64,000 nt of DNA, taken from Ensifer adhaerens (lineage in GTDB: Bacteria; Pseudomonadota; Alphaproteobacteria; Rhizobiales; Rhizobiaceae). Below, one piece after another: positions 1 to 9,668 of the stretch (the first letter of the stretch is position 1; each line of letters starts with the position of its first letter). The DNA lies in contig NZ_CP118610.1 in the NCBI RefSeq assembly GCF_028993555.1, forward strand, positions 2,790,001 through 2,854,000, written 5' to 3'. Under the pieces are notes generated by a model that searched no databases, was not told where the DNA came from, and worked only from the letters and a program-made list of their open reading frames with translations. A program made the position numbers and the translations under genes.

Positions 1-1590
1 CTGCCGGCGGGTGCGAACCGCTTCATCCATCTCCCGGTCGAAGAAGCATGCGATGCCCTTGCCGCTCTGTTTGGCGCGGTAGAGCGCCGTGTCGGCGTTG
101 TTGCGCAACTGATCTGCCGTCTGCCCGTCGACCGGATAGAGCGCAGCACCGATGCTGACGCCGACGGCGGTCGGATCGCGGTTGGTATCCATTTCCGCGG
201 CAAACAGCGCCAGGATGCGGTCCGTCAATTGCCGCGCAGCCTCCGGCCGCTTGCCGCTCACCTGGATGATTGCGAACTCGTCACCGCCAAGTCTGGCAAT
301 CGTGTCCTGTTCCCCGGCCGCCTCGCGCAGGATATCGGCAACCTTCTTCAGGATGCGGTCGCCCTCGCCATGGCCGAAGATATCGTTGACCGCCTTGAAG
401 CGGTCGAGGTCGAGGCAAAGGATCGCCAGTTCCTCCCCCCGCGCTGAGGCCGCCGCCAGCGTCTGGGCCAGCCTGCGATCAAAGAAGGCGCGGTTCGGCA
501 GGTCGGTCAGCGCATCATGATGGGCCAGATGCTCGATCGTGCGCTCGGCTTCCTTCCGCGCCCTCAAGTCGCGCACGAAGATCACTTCGCATTCCCGCCC
601 GCGATACTCGATCATCCTGCACATGAATTCGACCGGAATGGTACGGCCATCGGCATTCAGAAGGTCGATCTCGCCGGGACCATCGCCACGCCTGTGTCCC
701 TCAAGCCCTTCCTCGCCGAAGACGAAGATCTCCGACGGGAGGCGCCCGGACAGATTGGAGAACGTCCGGCCGGTGAGGCCGGTGAAACGCTCGTTGGCTT
801 CGACGATGACTCCGTCGAAAATGATCGCCATGCCTTCGAGCGAGGCGTTGGCGAGCCCTCTGAGATCGGTCAGGTGCCGGTCGACGAAGAGAGCTCCGAA
901 GGCGAGCACGATCAATGTCGTGGAGGCGGCGATGACGCCGCCGGCGAGCCAGGCGGGATGAATGGTATCGGCAACGGCCACATCCGCCTCCGGCACCAGC
1001 GTCACGCCGCTCATCGACGTGAAGTGCATGGCGCAGATCCCCAGCACCAGCAGCAGCGAGGAGACGACCAGCCGCCGCATGCTGCGCAGTGCATGAAAGG
1101 CATGAAGCGCAGTGCCCGCCAGCAACGTTCCGGCGACAACGGCCAAGAGCGTCGCCCGCGGATCGTAGGCAATGTGCCCGTGGATCTCGATCGCCTGCAT
1201 CCCGGCAAAGTGCATTGCCGCGACGCCAGCGCCCAGCACGAAGCCGCCGCAGGACATCGAAAGACGCGAACCACCGCCGAGGCCGATTGCGAAGGCGATC
1301 CAGGAGGCGGCGATGGCGACGATCACCGAGAGGGCCGTGCCCCAGAGGCCGTAAGCAACCGGCACGCCGCCATCATAGGCCAGCATCGCTATGAAATGCG
1401 TCGACCAGACGCCGACGCCGCAGGCAAGACCACTAGCGGCGACCCAGAGGCTACGCTGGCCGCCTTCGCTTCGCTGGGCGCGCAGCAGCAGCAACATCGT
1501 TGCAACGCTGCCTGCCAGGCAGACGATCGCGGCGGCCATGATAAGGCGCCAATCATGGCCGTCGCGTATGCAAGCAATCACTGAAAACAT
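1..1590 (-). CDS. MHYT-PAS-GGDEF signalling protein (diguanylate cyclase), 3' end off the window
   Basis: Membrane-bound cyclic-di-GMP enzyme, seen as its first 530 codons. The N-terminal ~240 residues hold seven hydrophobic segments with MHYT-type repeats (STHFIAMLAY, AAMHFAGM, CAMHFTSM), a sensor domain thought to bind a metal or gas. A PAS domain follows (about residues 250-360) and then a GGDEF domain with the intact active motif RLGGDEFAII, so it should make c-di-GMP. The last visible residues (FFDREMDEAVRTRRQ) are the usual linker between GGDEF and EAL domains, so a phosphodiesterase domain probably lies beyond the edge (inference). The ATG at 1590 is preceded by GGGAG at good spacing. 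No operon partner is visible; the next gene ends 130 bp upstream. Confidence 0.88.
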   Translation of the reverse strand, partial: MFSVIACIRDGHDWRLIMAAAIVCLAGSVATMLLLLRAQRSEGGQRSLWVAASGLACGVGVWSTHFIAMLAYDGGVPVAYGLWGTALSVIVAIAASWIAFAIGLGGGSRLSMSCGGFVLGAGVAAMHFAGMQAIEIHGHIAYDPRATLLAVVAGTLLAGTALHAFHALRSMRRLVVSSLLLVLGICAMHFTSMSGVTLVPEADVAVADTIHPAWLAGGVIAASTTLIVLAFGALFVDRHLTDLRGLANASLEGMAIIFDGVIVEANERFTGLTGRTFSNLSGRLPSEIFVFGEEGLEGHRRGDGPGEIDLLNADGRTIPVEFMCRMIEYRGRECEVIFVRDLRARKEAERTIEHLAHHDALTDLPNRAFFDRRLAQTLAAASARGEELAILCLDLDRFKAVNDIFGHGEGDRILKKVADILREAAGEQDTIARLGGDEFAIIQVSGKRPEAARQLTDRILALFAAEMDTNRDPTAVGVSIGAALYPVDGQTADQLRNNADTALYRAKQSGKGIACFFDREMDEAVRTRRQ

Positions 1591-1719
1591 AAGCGTCTCC
1601 CGCGTCACGGTCACATTGACAAGGAGTCGCTAAATAACTGTAAATTGTACTGGCTTGGATGTTCGCCCTCGGCACAACCCCAAAAATGGTTGCGGCTGAC
1701 GATGCACCTCGCCCGTGCG

Positions 1720-2934
1720 TCAAGAATGGCCGGTGGCGGCGACATCGGCGTCGATCACGCCCAGCGCCCGCTCCAGATGCCCCTCGAAGACGAGGCGTTG
1801 TTCGTCGAGCACGACCGATATTTCGGGAGCGCCCTGGAGACGGACTTGCATGGACTGCGCAAGTCCCTCCTCGATCCCCGGAAGCATGAGATCAAAATAG
1901 CGGATGCCAGGCCCGGTAACGTGCACAGGCATGCGCTCGTAAAGGCTCAGCATACGCGAGATGCCGTTGCCGAGCGCGATGCCCGCCTGGCGGAATGCGT
2001 AACCGGCCATGCGGTGACCCTGCCGGGCACTCGCAGCAATCTTGTCGAGTTCGGCGACCGGAACGAATTTGGCGGGAATGGTATCGGCCGGCACCTCGAA
2101 GGCGGCACGCAGAATTCCATAGAAGCCGGCCGCCGCCTCGATGCAGCCATAGGCGCCGCAGCGGCAAAGGCCGGCCGACGGCGCGTGCAGCATATGACCG
2201 AAGTTCGGCGCGCTTACATCCATCTCGCCGCTCTGGCTCTTGCGGGCAACGCCAAGGCCGATGCTATGACCGAGGGAGATCGCCGCAAGCGCCCTGAAGG
2301 CGCCCTCCGGCTTGCGCTCGGCTTGCGCTGCAAGCGCCTGCGCAACCAGCAGCGTCTCGTTGCTCAGCATGACTTTCGCCCGCCATTGCGGTGCGAGCAG
2401 TGCGCTGAAGTCCAGTTCTTCCCGCCCAAAGACCGGCGACCACAGAAGCCGTGCGGCCTCGTTATCGACCAGTCCCTTGCTGCTGATCGATACGGCGAGC
2501 ACGCGATCCCGCTCCAGCCGTGAACGCTGCAGCAGACGTTCGAGCGCATCCACGAATGCGCGGGCGAAGGGGACCGTGCCGCGCTCGTCGTGATTTCGGG
2601 TTTCGTCGAAGCGGTCGAGAAGCGTGCCACCGTAATCGATCAGGGAGTACTGCACGATATCGGACGAGATCCTGACGACGACGAGATGGCCATGGTCCCG
2701 GCGCGGCGTAAAAAGCACCCGTGGCCGCCCTCGCCCGCCCTGAACCTGTTGCTCGGCCTTGGCGAGTATTCCTGCTTTTTCCAGCTCGGCCGTGATTGCC
2801 GAGACGGTCGCTGAGGCGAGCCCGGTTTCCGCCGAGATTTCCGTATGGGAAAGATTGCCGGCGCGCCTGAGCGCCGCAAGGACCAGCGCGCTGTTTTGCT
2901 GGCGCACGAGCTCAGTGCTGGACTTGGTCAGCAT
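1720..2934 (-). CDS. ROK-family transcriptional repressor (XylR/NagC type) of the xylose transporter
   Basis: A 404-residue ROK regulator. Residues ~15-65 form a winged helix-turn-helix (ISAETGLASATVSAITAELE), followed by the sugar-kinase-like ROK fold. The ROK zinc motif CxCGxxGCxE is present at residues 257-266 (CRCGAYGCIE). Such proteins repress sugar genes and release DNA when sugar binds. It is divergent from xylF, and the 347-bp gap carries two near-identical palindromes, which supports a role as local repressor, probably autoregulated. Related repressors include XylR of Firmicutes and FrcR of S. meliloti. The ligand is inferred from the neighbouring transporter (xylose) and not shown by the sequence. 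Confidence 0.9.
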   Translation of the reverse strand: MLTKSSTELVRQQNSALVLAALRRAGNLSHTEISAETGLASATVSAITAELEKAGILAKAEQQVQGGRGRPRVLFTPRRDHGHLVVVRISSDIVQYSLIDYGGTLLDRFDETRNHDERGTVPFARAFVDALERLLQRSRLERDRVLAVSISSKGLVDNEAARLLWSPVFGREELDFSALLAPQWRAKVMLSNETLLVAQALAAQAERKPEGAFRALAAISLGHSIGLGVARKSQSGEMDVSAPNFGHMLHAPSAGLCRCGAYGCIEAAAGFYGILRAAFEVPADTIPAKFVPVAELDKIAASARQGHRMAGYAFRQAGIALGNGISRMLSLYERMPVHVTGPGIRYFDLMLPGIEEGLAQSMQVRLQGAPEISVVLDEQRLVFEGHLERALGVIDADVAATGHS

Positions 2935-3044
2935 GAGACGTCCCTGTCAGTGGCGGATCCTTCGAACACATGCCCCTCCCAAAGCATCTGTTGAGCGGCA
3001 AGACAAGGCACGCACGGCCTTGTCGACAGCCTTGTGGCACCGAT

Positions 3045-3063
3045 TTTCTCGACGGTCGAGAAA
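3045..3063. promoter_or_regulatory. Operator palindrome 1 (TTTCTCGAC-N-GTCGAGAAA)
   Basis: Perfect 19-bp inverted repeat with half-site TTTCTCGAC around a single G. It lies 111 bp upstream of the ROK regulator start on the regulator's side of the gap. An almost identical palindrome sits at 3155-3175. Probable binding site for the ROK repressor, controlling its own gene (inference from position and symmetry). Confidence 0.75.
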
Positions 3064-3154
3064 CCACGGACGCGACCGCCCGCAAAGCCCCTTGTTGATG
3101 CCGCAACCACCGCGTTCACGCCGTGTTGACAGCCTCAAAAATCCATGACATTCA

Positions 3155-3175
3155 TTTTCTCGACTGTCGAGAAAA
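3155..3175. promoter_or_regulatory. Operator palindrome 2 upstream of xylF
   Basis: Perfect 21-bp inverted repeat with half-site TTTTCTCGAC around a single T; same half-site as 3045-3063. It begins 24 bp after a TTGACA hexamer (3126-3131, a possible -35 box), so a bound repressor would cover the region around the -10 box and start site of the xylF promoter. This suits simple repression of the transporter operon. Confidence 0.78.
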
Positions 3176-3281
3176 TAATTCCGCACGATCTAGCGGCACG
3201 ATCTACGACAGCGTTGCAAGGCTGGCCAAGGATGGTGCGGGAGGTTCGCACGCTCGGCCGGCCCTCACTCGGGAGGATGAA

Positions 3282-4319
3282 ATGAAATCCGTTTTGAAGC
3301 TGATGGCAGGCGTTGCCGTCATCGTTTCCCTGCATTCCGTTGCCCAGGCAAAGGACCTGGTCGTCGGCGTTTCCTGGTCCAACTTCCAGGAAGAGCGCTG
3401 GAAAACCGACGAAGCCGCCATCAAGGCCGCACTCGAAGCGTCCGGCGACAAGTACATCTCCGCTGATGCACAGTCGTCCGCCGCCAAGCAGCTGACCGAC
3501 ATCGAGTCGCTGATCGCCCAGGGCGCCAACGCCCTGATCGTTCTTGCCCAGGACAGCGACGCCATCGGCCCGGCAATCGAAAAGGCCGCCGCCGAAGGCA
3601 TTCCGGTCGTCGGCTACGACCGCCTGATCGAAAACCCGGCCGCTTTCTACATCACCTTCGACAACAAGGAAGTGGGCCGCATGCAGGCCCGCGAAGTGTT
3701 CAAGGTGAAGCCGGAAGGCAACTACGTCTTCATCAAGGGCTCGTCTGCCGACCCGAACGCCGACTTCCTGTTCTCCGGACAGATGGAAGTGCTGAAGGAA
3801 GCCGTCGACGCCGGCAAGATCAAGAATGTAGGCGAAGCCTATACCGATGGCTGGAAGCCGGAGAACGCCCAGAAGAACATGGAGCAGTTCCTGACCGCCA
3901 ACGACAACAACGTCGATGCGGTCGTCGCGTCCAACGACGGCACCGCCGGCGGCGCAATCGCTGCCCTCGATGCACAGGGCCTCGCCGGCTCCGTTCCGGT
4001 TTCGGGCCAGGACGCCGACAAGGCAGCGCTGAACCGCGTGGCACTCGGCACGCAGACCGTCTCGGTCTGGAAGGACTCACGTGAACTCGGCAAGCGCGCA
4101 GCCGAAGTCGCCGTCGAACTTGCCGGCGGCAAGAAGATGGAAGAAGTCGCCGGCGTCACCACCTTCAACGGCGGACCGAAGGGCGTGGCCATGCAGTCGG
4201 TCTTCCTCGCACCGTTGCCGATCACCAAGGACAACCTGAACGTCGTCATCGACGCGGGCTGGATCTCCAAGGCGGAAGCCTGCCAGGGCGTCAAGGGCGA
4301 CGTGGCGGCTTGCAAGTAA
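3282..4319 (+). CDS. xylF: Xylose-type ABC transporter, periplasmic substrate-binding protein
   Basis: Periplasmic sugar-binding protein of 345 residues. Start chosen at the ATG after GGGAGGATGAA because it gives a clean signal peptide ([20 protein letters not shown], then AQA) with mature KDLVVGVSW; the frame is open further upstream but without a signal sequence. The mature protein follows E. coli XylF closely: [59 protein letters not shown]. XylF delivers D-xylose to the XylGH importer. First gene of xylF-xylH-xylG, with a strong stem-loop before xylH. Substrate assignment rests on family similarity; a related pentose is possible. Confidence 0.9.
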   Translation: MKSVLKLMAGVAVIVSLHSVAQAKDLVVGVSWSNFQEERWKTDEAAIKAALEASGDKYISADAQSSAAKQLTDIESLIAQGANALIVLAQDSDAIGPAIEKAAAEGIPVVGYDRLIENPAAFYITFDNKEVGRMQAREVFKVKPEGNYVFIKGSSADPNADFLFSGQMEVLKEAVDAGKIKNVGEAYTDGWKPENAQKNMEQFLTANDNNVDAVVASNDGTAGGAIAALDAQGLAGSVPVSGQDADKAALNRVALGTQTVSVWKDSRELGKRAAEVAVELAGGKKMEEVAGVTTFNGGPKGVAMQSVFLAPLPITKDNLNVVIDAGWISKAEACQGVKGDVAACK

Positions 4320-4352
4320 GCCGCATCGGCAAAATCAAGCGCTGAGCTGAGA

Positions 4353-4385
4353 CAAGCGCCGCAACGCACCCCGTTGCGGCGCTTG
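4353..4385 (+). promoter_or_regulatory. Intercistronic stem-loop between xylF and xylH
   Basis: Perfect 14-bp stem (CAAGCGCCGCAACG pairing with CGTTGCGGCGCTTG) around loop CACCC, 33 bp after the xylF stop, with no U-run after it. Such hairpins behind binding-protein genes usually protect the upstream mRNA or reduce read-through, giving more binding protein than permease. Confidence 0.7.
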
Positions 4386-4547
4386 CACAAGGTGGTGACG
4401 CGGCGGACAATGCCGCATGCGCGACCGCCGCAGCTTAAGGGAAACGCTCGGCTTTTGCCGTCGCACCGGACTTGTCGCGTCTCTTTCGGCTCTTGGTGCC
4501 ACCTGGCGCGACGACATCAACAACATAAGTGGGGGGAAGGCACGTCC

Positions 4548-5873
4548 ATGGCCGACATCACACAAGGCAAGACACAGAGTGCACAGGCAAACCGTGCCCG
4601 TGTCGCGGACGAAAACCCGGTGAAGCGGTTCTTCCGCGCAACCGAAATCGACACCCGGCTGCTCGGCATGGTCGGCGCTCTCGTCATCATCTGGGTCGGC
4701 TTTCAGATCATGACCGGCGGCCTGTTCCTGACGCCGCGCAACCTGTGGAACCTGACGGTTCAGACCTCCTCCGTCGCCGTGATGGCGACCGGCATGGTGC
4801 TGATCATCGTCACCCGCAACATCGACCTCTCCGTCGGCTCCGTGCTCGGCTTCTGCGGCATGGTCATGGGCGTCATGCAGGTGAAATTCCTGCCGCAGTT
4901 CTTAGGCCTCGAACATCCGGCGATCTGGATCATCACGCTTGCCTGCGGCATCGCCGTCGGTGCTGCCATCGGCGCGCTGCAGGGCTCGATCATCGCCTTC
5001 CTCAACGTGCCCGCCTTCATCGTCACGCTCGGCGGCCTGCTCGTCTGGCGCGGCGCCACCTGGTTCGTGACCAGCGGCCAGACGGTTGCGCCGATGAACG
5101 CCACCTTCCGCCTCATGGGCGGCGGCACCGAAGGCTCGATCGGCGCCACGGCCAGCTGGATCGTCGGCATCCTCGCCTGCGTCGCCATCGTCGGCGCCAT
5201 CCTCAACTCGCGCAAGCAGCGCAAGCGCTTCGGCTTCCCGCTGCGCCCGGTCTGGGCGGAATACTTCCTGTCGATCCTCGGCTGCGTGCTTGTGCTCGGC
5301 GCGATCTCGGTTGCCAACCACTACTATTGGCCGACCAACATCGCCCGCAAATACGCCGACGCCAACGGCATCGCCTGGCCGGACGGCGGACTGCAGATCT
5401 CGCACGGCATCGCCATTCCGGTGCTGGTCGCCATCGCCGTCGGCATCGTCATGACCTTCATCGCGACGCGTCTGCGCTTCGGCCGCTACGTCTTTGCTCT
5501 CGGCGGCAACCCCGAAGCAGCAGAACTCGCCGGCATCAAGACGCGCTGGGTCACCGTCAAGATCTTCACGCTGATGGGCATTCTCTGCGCCATCGCTGCG
5601 GCAATCTCGACCGCCCGCCTCAATGCGGCGACCAATGCGCAAGGCGAACTTGACGAACTTTACACGATCGCCGCTGCGGTCATCGGCGGCACCTCGCTTG
5701 CCGGCGGTGTCGGCACGATTGCCGGCGCCATGATCGGTGCGCTCGTCATGCAATCACTACAGTCGGGCATGGTGCTCCTGGGGATCGACAGTCCGTTCCA
5801 GCGCATCGTCGTCGGCGTGGTCCTCGTCGTTGCCGTCTGGCTCGACACCATCTACCGCGCCCGCGCCAAGTAA
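4548..5873 (+). CDS. xylH: Xylose-type ABC transporter permease
   Basis: Inner-membrane permease of the BPD_transp_2 (ribose/xylose) family, 441 residues. The ATG at 4548 follows a GGGGGGAAGG ribosome-binding site and gives MADITQGKTQ; the frame is open upstream but with unlikely residues. Many hydrophobic segments span residues ~45-435. The conserved LSVGSVLGFCGM and the C-terminal AAVIGGTSLAGGVGTIAGA stretch are hallmarks of this family. A polar section with YYWPTNIARKYADANGIAWP lies mid-protein, as in XylH, and the length is near XylH and above RbsC. Works with xylF (upstream) and xylG (12 bp downstream). Confidence 0.9.
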   Translation: MADITQGKTQSAQANRARVADENPVKRFFRATEIDTRLLGMVGALVIIWVGFQIMTGGLFLTPRNLWNLTVQTSSVAVMATGMVLIIVTRNIDLSVGSVLGFCGMVMGVMQVKFLPQFLGLEHPAIWIITLACGIAVGAAIGALQGSIIAFLNVPAFIVTLGGLLVWRGATWFVTSGQTVAPMNATFRLMGGGTEGSIGATASWIVGILACVAIVGAILNSRKQRKRFGFPLRPVWAEYFLSILGCVLVLGAISVANHYYWPTNIARKYADANGIAWPDGGLQISHGIAIPVLVAIAVGIVMTFIATRLRFGRYVFALGGNPEAAELAGIKTRWVTVKIFTLMGILCAIAAAISTARLNAATNAQGELDELYTIAAAVIGGTSLAGGVGTIAGAMIGALVMQSLQSGMVLLGIDSPFQRIVVGVVLVVAVWLDTIYRARAK

Positions 5874-5885
5874 GGAGTACGATCC

Positions 5886-6671
<786 letters not shown>

Positions 6672-6678
6672 ACCTAAA

Positions 6679-6717
6679 CTCGGCGGCGCACCTCAACGGC
6701 CCGCCGCCGAGCGTTTT
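6679..6717 (+). terminator. Terminator after xylG
   Basis: CTCGGCGGCG (6679-6688) pairs with CGCCGCCGAG (6702-6711) over a 13-nt loop and is followed by cgtttt, 8 bp after the xylG stop. Typical rho-independent terminator for the xylFHG operon. Confidence 0.8.
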
Positions 6718-6868
6718 CCACGAAACGGCAAAGCCGGGCGAGCGGTTGCATTTTCGGCAACAACTGCAAATTCCCCTGCGAACTCCGCCATTTCACCATT
6801 GATGCGGCGCCAAAGCTAAGCTATGAACCGCTTCACAGCCTGCTTCGGCGGCCTTGCCGCCAACGGAT

Positions 6869-6945
6869 GCACCCGTAGCTCAGCTGGATAGAGTGTTGGA
6901 TTCCGATTCCAAAGGTCACAGGTTCGAATCCTGTCGGGTGCGCCA
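6869..6945 (+). tRNA. tRNA-Arg (anticodon CCG)
   Basis: A 77-nt cloverleaf. The acceptor stem GCACCCG pairs with CGGGTGC and the CCA end is encoded. The D arm is GCTCAGCTGGATAGAGT. The anticodon stem TTGGA/TCCAA encloses loop TTCCGAT, with anticodon CCG at positions 34-36. The T arm is ACAGG-TTCGAAT-CCTGT. Reads CGG arginine codons. No phage integrase or duplicated tRNA 3' end was seen nearby. Confidence 0.95.
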
Positions 6946-7263
6946 TTTCCGTCGAATCTACGATTTCCTGCGATCCGTTATGTTGGGCCACGCCGACAAG
7001 AATTCGTTGTCGCATGGAACGCGATACTCGGCGGCATTCGTCGTATCGGTCCATTAATCGTCTTGAACGCGTCGCGTTTGTTCCATGCGAAGGCAATAGC
7101 TCGCCGCCGATCACTTCGCCCGAAATAGCAAGTTTGAAAAACATCCGCAGCGGCTTAAACTCGCGGACCGAGCTTCCAGCAGAAAGCTCGTGCGCCCGTT
7201 CCTGACCTGCCAGCCGAACATACGGATGTCGTTCGGGAAAGCAGCTTCCCCTGGAGGTGTGGC
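6946..7263. other. Intergenic region, no supported gene
   Basis: 318 bp between the tRNA and the alpha/beta hydrolase. Short frames exist on both strands but show no family motifs. The minus-strand frame crossing the tRNA is the familiar false ORF made by tRNA antisense sequence. An AGGTGTGGC stretch just before 7264 may hold the hydrolase ribosome-binding site. Nothing else is recognised. Confidence 0.6.
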
Positions 7264-7959
7264 ATGCCAAATAGACCCAGCATTGTCTTCGCACATGGCC
7301 TGTGGGCCGACGGATCCTGTTTCAGCAAGGTCATCGAACTGCTGGTTGCCGACGGCTATGAAGCGATCGCGACACAAAACCATTTGAACACCGTTGCCGA
7401 CGACGCCGCGGCGGTGCGGACATCGCTGGGCCGTGTGCACGGCCCGGTGGTCCTGGTCGGACATTCCTATGGAGGCACCGTCATCACCGCTTCGGGCACC
7501 GATGATCGTGTCAAGGCACTCGTCTATATCTGCGCACTGGCACCGGAGAACGGTGAAACGACGGCGGCCGACCAGACGAAATTCCCCCAGACCCCAGTCT
7601 TCCAGCATATCGAGCTGGCAGACGGCCGGCTGTTTCTTCGTCCTTCGGGTATCCCGGAATTCGCCGGAGATCTGCCTGAAGCGGAACAGAAGCTCGTATG
7701 GGCCACGCAGATGGGGCCGCTGGCGGACCTGTTCGATCAACCCGTTCCGGGTGCGGCGTGGAAAACAAAGCCGACATACTACATCGTCGGTAGCGAGGAC
7801 CGGACAGTCCAGCCCGACCTTCAACGCTTCCTCGCCAAGCGCATGAATGCAAAGGTGACGGAACTGGCCTCCAGCCACGTCCCGATGCTGTCTCAACCCC
7901 GCCGCGTCTACGAGGTGATCCGCGAGGCCGCCGACGGTGTGCAGCGATCGGCCGGATAG
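7264..7959 (+). CDS. Alpha/beta-fold hydrolase
   Basis: Soluble 231-residue alpha/beta hydrolase of the esterase/hydroxynitrile-lyase-like group. Catalytic triad candidates are all visible: the nucleophile in GHSYGG (Ser68), the acid in VGSEDRT, and the histidine in SSHVPM. An oxyanion-type FAHGLWAD motif lies at residues 9-16, and there is no signal peptide. Substrate unknown. It stands alone between the tRNA and a decayed gene and has no operon partner. Confidence 0.85.
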   Translation: MPNRPSIVFAHGLWADGSCFSKVIELLVADGYEAIATQNHLNTVADDAAAVRTSLGRVHGPVVLVGHSYGGTVITASGTDDRVKALVYICALAPENGETTAADQTKFPQTPVFQHIELADGRLFLRPSGIPEFAGDLPEAEQKLVWATQMGPLADLFDQPVPGAAWKTKPTYYIVGSEDRTVQPDLQRFLAKRMNAKVTELASSHVPMLSQPRRVYEVIREAADGVQRSAG

Positions 7960-8096
7960 TCTGCCTGCCGTTCCGTTCGATTTTTGACAGGCACTGGGCC
8001 AGTCAAGCGGGCGCCGTCGAATGACGGCGCCCGTATTTCCAAGAGTTTGGACGGCGCTTCGGGGAGTGGCTGTAGCCGCCCTCAGGATGCGCATGA

Positions 8097-8349
8097 ACAG
8101 CGGCTTTCCGTCTTCCAGCGCTACGCCGGGGCGCGATCGCAGTCGGACATATCAACCACTTGCATTGGGAGCCCAAAACCATCGCTGTGCGGCTGCACGG
8201 AGACTGCGCCGTGATCCGCTATCGCGCGCAAGTTTGAAGTGATCTTCGGCGCGAACAAAGCGCCGCTCAGTGCCTATTGGCACACGGACACGTATGAATG
8301 CAGAGACGGGCAATGGGTGGTGGTCTGGTCACAGGCAACTGCCGTTCAA
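8097..8349 (+). pseudogene. Decayed NTF2-like / DUF4440 (SnoaL-fold) gene with a frameshift
   Basis: Two plus-strand frames together read as the C-terminal half of a SnoaL-like/DUF4440 protein. The first frame gives HINHLHWEPKTIAVRLHGD then CAVIRYRAQV and stops at the TGA at 8235. A +1 shift there continues as EVIFGANKAPLSAYW, then HTDTYECRDGQWVVVWSQ and ATAVQ stop. The YWHTDTYE.RDGQW..VWSQAT pattern is typical of the family. An extra T in a GTTTGAA context explains the break. No N-terminal half or start codon is recognisable, so the gene is both shifted and truncated. Confidence 0.65.
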
Positions 8350-8428
8350 TAGCGAACGGCCCACCTGTCCCTCAAGCCCTTGCCATGAACGCGAAGGGTC
8401 CAACTTCAGCTCGCGGAGAGACGCCGAG

Positions 8429-8453
8429 GCGACGCGCGATCAGAGCGCGTCGC
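8429..8453. terminator. Hairpin overlapping the 3' end of the OmpA-lipoprotein gene
   Basis: GCGACGCGC (8429-8437) pairs perfectly with GCGCGTCGC (8445-8453) across a 7-nt loop that contains the stop codon of the minus-strand gene. Possible terminator or mRNA 3' end; no clear T-run, so it may work differently. Confidence 0.4.
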
Positions 8454-8994
8454 GCTCCGTGCGCAGATTGGAGACGACGCGGCGGTTCTGCACCTTGCAG
8501 GAGCGCTCCGTGCAGTCGCGCACCTCGCGGTCGTTTCCATACCCCTTGGCCCACATCCGGTTGGGGTCCACACCCTTCGAGGCAAGATAGGCCATCGCCG
8601 CATCGGCGCGCTGCTGCGACAACGTCGTCATCTTTGATGCGGATCCGCTGTCGTCGGAAAAGCCCTGCAGCTTGACGAGCCAGCGCGGGTTGCTGTTCAG
8701 CCAGATCGCCTGCTTGTCCAGGGTTGCCTTGGCGACAGGATCGAGCGCAGCAGAGTCCTGCGTGAAGTAGGTTCGGCGGCCGACATTGAGGATGAAATCC
8801 TCTTCGGTGCCGGCCGAGACAGTCTCGAAGCCCGGCGCCGGATCGTCCGTTTTTCCGGTCATCGGCACCGCAGCCGGCTCTTCGACGGCGGCAATTTCGG
8901 TGGTGTTGCAGGCGGTCAGCGCCAGCAGAATGGCGGCAGCGGAAAGCAGCCTCGTCAGTCCGGTCATAGCAGGCTTCAAGGTGATATTCCTCAT
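8440..8994 (-). CDS. OmpA-family lipoprotein
   Basis: Outer-membrane lipoprotein of 184 residues with a peptidoglycan-binding OmpA domain. The ATG at 8994 overlaps the upstream stop as ATGA, indicating translational coupling; a second ATG at 8967 is possible. The signal ends in lipobox LTAC (LLALTACN). The C-terminal ~110 residues are OmpA-like: YFTQDSAALDP, LQGFSDDSGS, LSQQRADAAMAYL, GYGNDREVRD and QNRRVV, with the Asp and Arg residues that bind diaminopimelate. It is co-transcribed with an L,D-transpeptidase, which suggests a joint role at the cell wall. Confidence 0.87.
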   Translation of the reverse strand: MRNITLKPAMTGLTRLLSAAAILLALTACNTTEIAAVEEPAAVPMTGKTDDPAPGFETVSAGTEEDFILNVGRRTYFTQDSAALDPVAKATLDKQAIWLNSNPRWLVKLQGFSDDSGSASKMTTLSQQRADAAMAYLASKGVDPNRMWAKGYGNDREVRDCTERSCKVQNRRVVSNLRTERDAL

Positions 8995-9668
8995 TCGACC
9001 GGAGTTGCGACCGGAGTTGCTTGGCTGACCTCGGGGGCCTTGTCGGCAATGTGCGGCAGGACCTGAACGGCGGTACCGATCGGGCAACGCTGGTAAAGAT
9101 CGATCGCATCTTCGTTGAACATGCGGATGCAGCCGCTGGAGGCATCCTTGCCGATGCTGCCCGGCTCCAGCGTGCCGTGGAAGCGGTAGCCGGTATCGAC
9201 GCCGTCGCGAAGCAGATACATGGCGCGCGGTCCAAGCGGGTTCTTAGGCGAACCGCCGTCCACGAATTCAGGCAACTCGGGGTGGCGTTCGCGCATCTCC
9301 GGCGGCGGGGTCCAGCGCGGCCAGAGCGATTTACGGTCGATGGTAGCGCGGCCGTACCACTTGAAGCCCTCTTTCCCGACGCCAACCCCATAACGGATGG
9401 CCGTCTTGTTCTCCATGATCAGGTAGAGAAAGTGATGCCGCGTATCAACGACGACGGTGCCGATCGGCTCGCTGCTGAAATACTTGACGACCTGGCGCCG
9501 CCACTTCGGGTCGATCTTGGTAAAATTGGTACTGCGGTAGGTCACGCCATTGTCGACGGCAGGGCCGGAAAAATAGGACGACGCGGCAGCGAAGACCGGT
9601 TTCTGGGCTGCGCCGGCGCCAAGCAGCGCCAAACCACCAAGCATAATATCCCTGCGGGTGCATTCCAT
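8991..9668 (-). CDS. L,D-transpeptidase (YkuD family)
   Basis: Periplasmic enzyme that makes 3-3 peptidoglycan crosslinks or attaches proteins to peptidoglycan. The catalytic YkuD motif is present near the C-terminus: HGT...IGKDASSGCIRM, with Cys nucleophile and His. The start at 9668 (MECTRRDIMLGGLALLG) gives a twin-arginine-like signal; an in-frame start at 9692 (MAFRGILP) is an alternative. The C-terminal tail is rich in Thr, Pro and Val. The stop overlaps the start of the OmpA-lipoprotein gene by 4 bp. Rhizobia carry many YkuD paralogues, so no gene name is given. Confidence 0.88.
   Translation of the reverse strand: MECTRRDIMLGGLALLGAGAAQKPVFAAASSYFSGPAVDNGVTYRSTNFTKIDPKWRRQVVKYFSSEPIGTVVVDTRHHFLYLIMENKTAIRYGVGVGKEGFKWYGRATIDRKSLWPRWTPPPEMRERHPELPEFVDGGSPKNPLGPRAMYLLRDGVDTGYRFHGTLEPGSIGKDASSGCIRMFNEDAIDLYQRCPIGTAVQVLPHIADKAPEVSQATPVATPVE

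Noticed and set aside
517..1584. Plus-strand frame of 355 codons at the left edge
   Set aside because: Antisense to the MHYT-PAS-GGDEF gene whose GGDEF motif is intact on the minus strand.
6833..7294. Minus-strand frame across the tRNA containing [12 protein letters not shown]
   Set aside because: This peptide is the well-known false translation of tRNA antisense sequence; no domain and no start signal.
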